Source: Physocladia obscura
Lineage: Eukaryota > Chytridiomycota > Chytridiomycetes > Chytridiales > Chytriomycetaceae
Length of the DNA stretch: 12,446 nt
Reading direction: 5' to 3'
NCBI GenBank assembly: GCA_027596945.1
Contig: JADGJH010000239.1
Location: 11,326 to 23,771 of the forward strand
Shown: positions 11,059 through 12,446 of the stretch, one piece after another
Numbering within the stretch: the stretch's first letter is position 1
How the letters are laid out: every line of letters starts with the position of its first letter
Notes under the pieces: generated by a model
Told to the model about the DNA's origin: nothing
The model's input: the letters and a program-made list of their open reading frames with translations, nothing else
Database searches by the model: none
Program-made: the position numbers and the translations under genes

Positions 11059-11350
11059 TTTATCGTATTTTTTCTCTTTTCGTTTCCATTTTTGGAAGGG
11101 GGATTGAAATGAAACGAGAAAAAGAGCCTCAAATGAAAGAAATACTCACAACAAGTCATTCACACTTGCTTTTTTTCTTTCAGGGATTTCAAACTTTCAT
11201 TTTTCCAATTGACTGACCACAAAAACAAAAAAACAACAAAATTTCGATTGGGCATTTGCTTCCCAGTCCAATTACATCAAACAAAAAGCAAGAACATCAG
11301 CACAACACGACTATTAGACTACAGTCCAACCTTTATACATAAACACTAAT
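11059..11350. promoter_or_regulatory. Divergent promoter region between RTC3 and RNR1
   Basis: Only 292 bp separate the two start codons, so the genes must share this region. It has three CCAAT-type boxes within 68 bp: CCAAT at 11205-11209, inverted ATTGG at 11247-11251 and CCAAT at 11268-11272, as would bind a HAP/NF-Y complex. The RNR1-proximal 100 bp is A/C-rich, and the RTC3-proximal part is T/C-rich on the minus strand. I found no ACGCGT (MluI cell-cycle box), the element expected for MBF control of RNR1 in yeasts. A GTGAGT on the minus strand at 11149-11144 could start a 5'-UTR intron of RTC3. Confidence 0.6.
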
Positions 11351-12446
11351 ATGTTTGTTCTGAAACGTGATGGCCGTCGCGAGCGTGTTGCCTTTGACAA
11401 GATTACCGCTCGCATCAACAAACTGTCCTACGGTCTCGACGCGAACTTTGTCGATGCTGCATTCGTAGCTCAGAAGGTGTCATTTTATTTTCTGTTTGCT
11501 TATCTACTGTTTCTTCCATTTGCTCACTTTTTTTATTTCCAACCACCTCTCATGCCCTTTCGTTTACTTCCGTTTCGTCCGCTTTCAGGTAATCCAAGGT
11601 GTATATCAGGGTGTTACGACAGTCGAGCTCGACAACCTTGCTGCCGAAACTGCTGCATATTTAACTGTAAGCTTTCACCTTTTTTTCCTCCAAAAATCTC
11701 CAATTCTGTCCGAACTTGGACTCAAAAAAAAAAAAAACCCTCGAGAAATACTAACAAAAAAACTCGGAACAAATATCAGACAACCCACCCCGACTATGCA
11801 ATACTCGCAGCCCGTATTGCAGTATCAAACCTTCACAAGGAAACAACAAAAACTTTCTCCACTGTTATGACGGATTTGTATGAATACAAGCATCCCAAGA
11901 CAAATCTCCCACAGCCTATGATCTCAAAGGAGGCTTATTCACTCATCATGGAAAATGCTGAGACACTCAACGCTTCCATAATTTATGACAGAGATTACTC
12001 GTATAACTATTTTGGCTTCAAGACGCTTGAGCGGTCTTATCTCCTCAAGATTGGTGGCCGTGTTGTGGAACGTCCCCAGCACATGCTCATGCGTGTTGCT
12101 GTCGGAATTCACGGAAAGGATATTGATTCTGTGATTGAGACTTACAATCTCTTGTCTGAACGGTATTTTACACACGCCACACCGACCTTGTTCAATGCTG
12201 GAACGCCCAATGCTCAAATGTCATCCTGCTTTTTGCTTTCCATCAAGGACGACTCTATTGAAGGAATTTACGAAACTTTGAAGAGTTGTGCAATGATTTC
12301 AAAAAGCGCAGGTTTGTTTTTTCAATTTTTGTACAATGTGCAAAAATTTAATAATTTTGCGGTCATAATAGGAGGAATCGGCATTAATATTCATAAAATT
12401 CGTGCTTCTGGCTCATACATTGCTGGAACAAACGGCCATTCCAATG
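11351..12446 (+). CDS. RNR1: Ribonucleoside-diphosphate reductase large subunit, 5' part
   Basis: The class Ia large (alpha) subunit reduces NDPs to dNDPs in the cytosol and carries the allosteric sites. Exons in the window are 11351-11476, 11589-11666, 11780-12311 and 12372 to the right edge, joining in frame to the first 270 residues (the full protein is usually over 800). The start, [18 protein letters not shown], is the canonical ATP-cone N-terminus, with A at -3. Numbering matches the eukaryotic family: Asp57 in the ATP cone, where mutation is known to relax dATP feedback; Cys218 in SSCFL, the redox-active cysteine; and Asp226 and Arg256 of the specificity site. Other conserved stretches are [33 protein letters not shown] and GSYIAGTNG. 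Introns are 112, 113 and 60 nt; intron 2 has a perfect TACTAAC (11749-11755). No breaks are seen. Confidence 0.97.
   Translation, partial: MFVLKRDGRRERVAFDKITARINKLSYGLDANFVDAAFVAQKVSFYFLFAYLLFLPFAHFFYFQPPLMPFRLLPFRPLSGNPRCISGCYDSRARQPCCRNCCIFNCKLSPFFPPKISNSVRTWTQKKKKPSRNTNKKTRNKYQTTHPDYAILAARIAVSNLHKETTKTFSTVMTDLYEYKHPKTNLPQPMISKEAYSLIMENAETLNASIIYDRDYSYNYFGFKTLERSYLLKIGGRVVERPQHMLMRVAVGIHGKDIDSVIETYNLLSERYFTHATPTLFNAGTPNAQMSSCFLLSIKDDSIEGIYETLKSCAMISKSAGLFFQFLYNVQKFNNFAVIIGGIGINIHKIRASGSYIAGTNGHSN

Noticed and set aside
10905..11159. 84-codon minus-strand ORF across RTC3 exon 1
   Set aside because: Different frame from the conserved MPNQTVKVIHE reading; no family resemblance.

Overview
The window is nuclear DNA of a eukaryote, almost certainly a fungus. 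The genes are interrupted by many short GT-AG introns (48-155 nt, one of 383 nt). Branch sites read TACTAAT or TACTAAC (for example 4731-4737 and 11749-11755), and the protein set is fungal (Sok1/Tcp11 family, the fungal Rtc3 SBDS-like protein). Intron richness and divergence from yeast suggest an early-diverging, possibly chytrid-like lineage; that placement is inference. I assembled exons by hand from frame continuity, splice signals and remembered family conservation.

Layout. 71-644 (-): the first two exons of a LUC7-type U1 snRNP protein, running off the left edge, with a 383-nt first intron of unusual structure. 683-1798 (-): an unrecognised 371-residue acidic, low-complexity protein, only 38 bp upstream of LUC7. 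1865-3083 (+): a decayed dynamin-superfamily GTPase. 3084-3744: mostly unexplained, ending in the VMA2 leader. 3745-6117 (+): complete V-ATPase subunit B (VMA2), 11 exons, 518 aa. 6118-6591: intergenic DNA between converging genes, holding a long imperfect inverted repeat. 6592-10394 (-): complete SOK1/TCP11-family gene, 3 exons, about 1223 aa. 10514-11058 (-): complete RTC3-like gene, 3 exons, 114 aa. 11059-11350: compact divergent promoter. 11351-12446 (+): 5' part of the ribonucleotide reductase large subunit (RNR1), first 270 residues, running off the right edge.

The genes are housekeeping genes (splicing, organelle acidification, PKA-linked signalling, RNA/ribosome-related function, dNTP synthesis) and do not form a pathway. 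I saw no defence system or intact transposon. The most unusual signals are the 288-nt stretch without a single AG upstream of the LUC7 exon 2 acceptor, the foldback repeat at 6371-6548, and the decayed dynamin-like gene.
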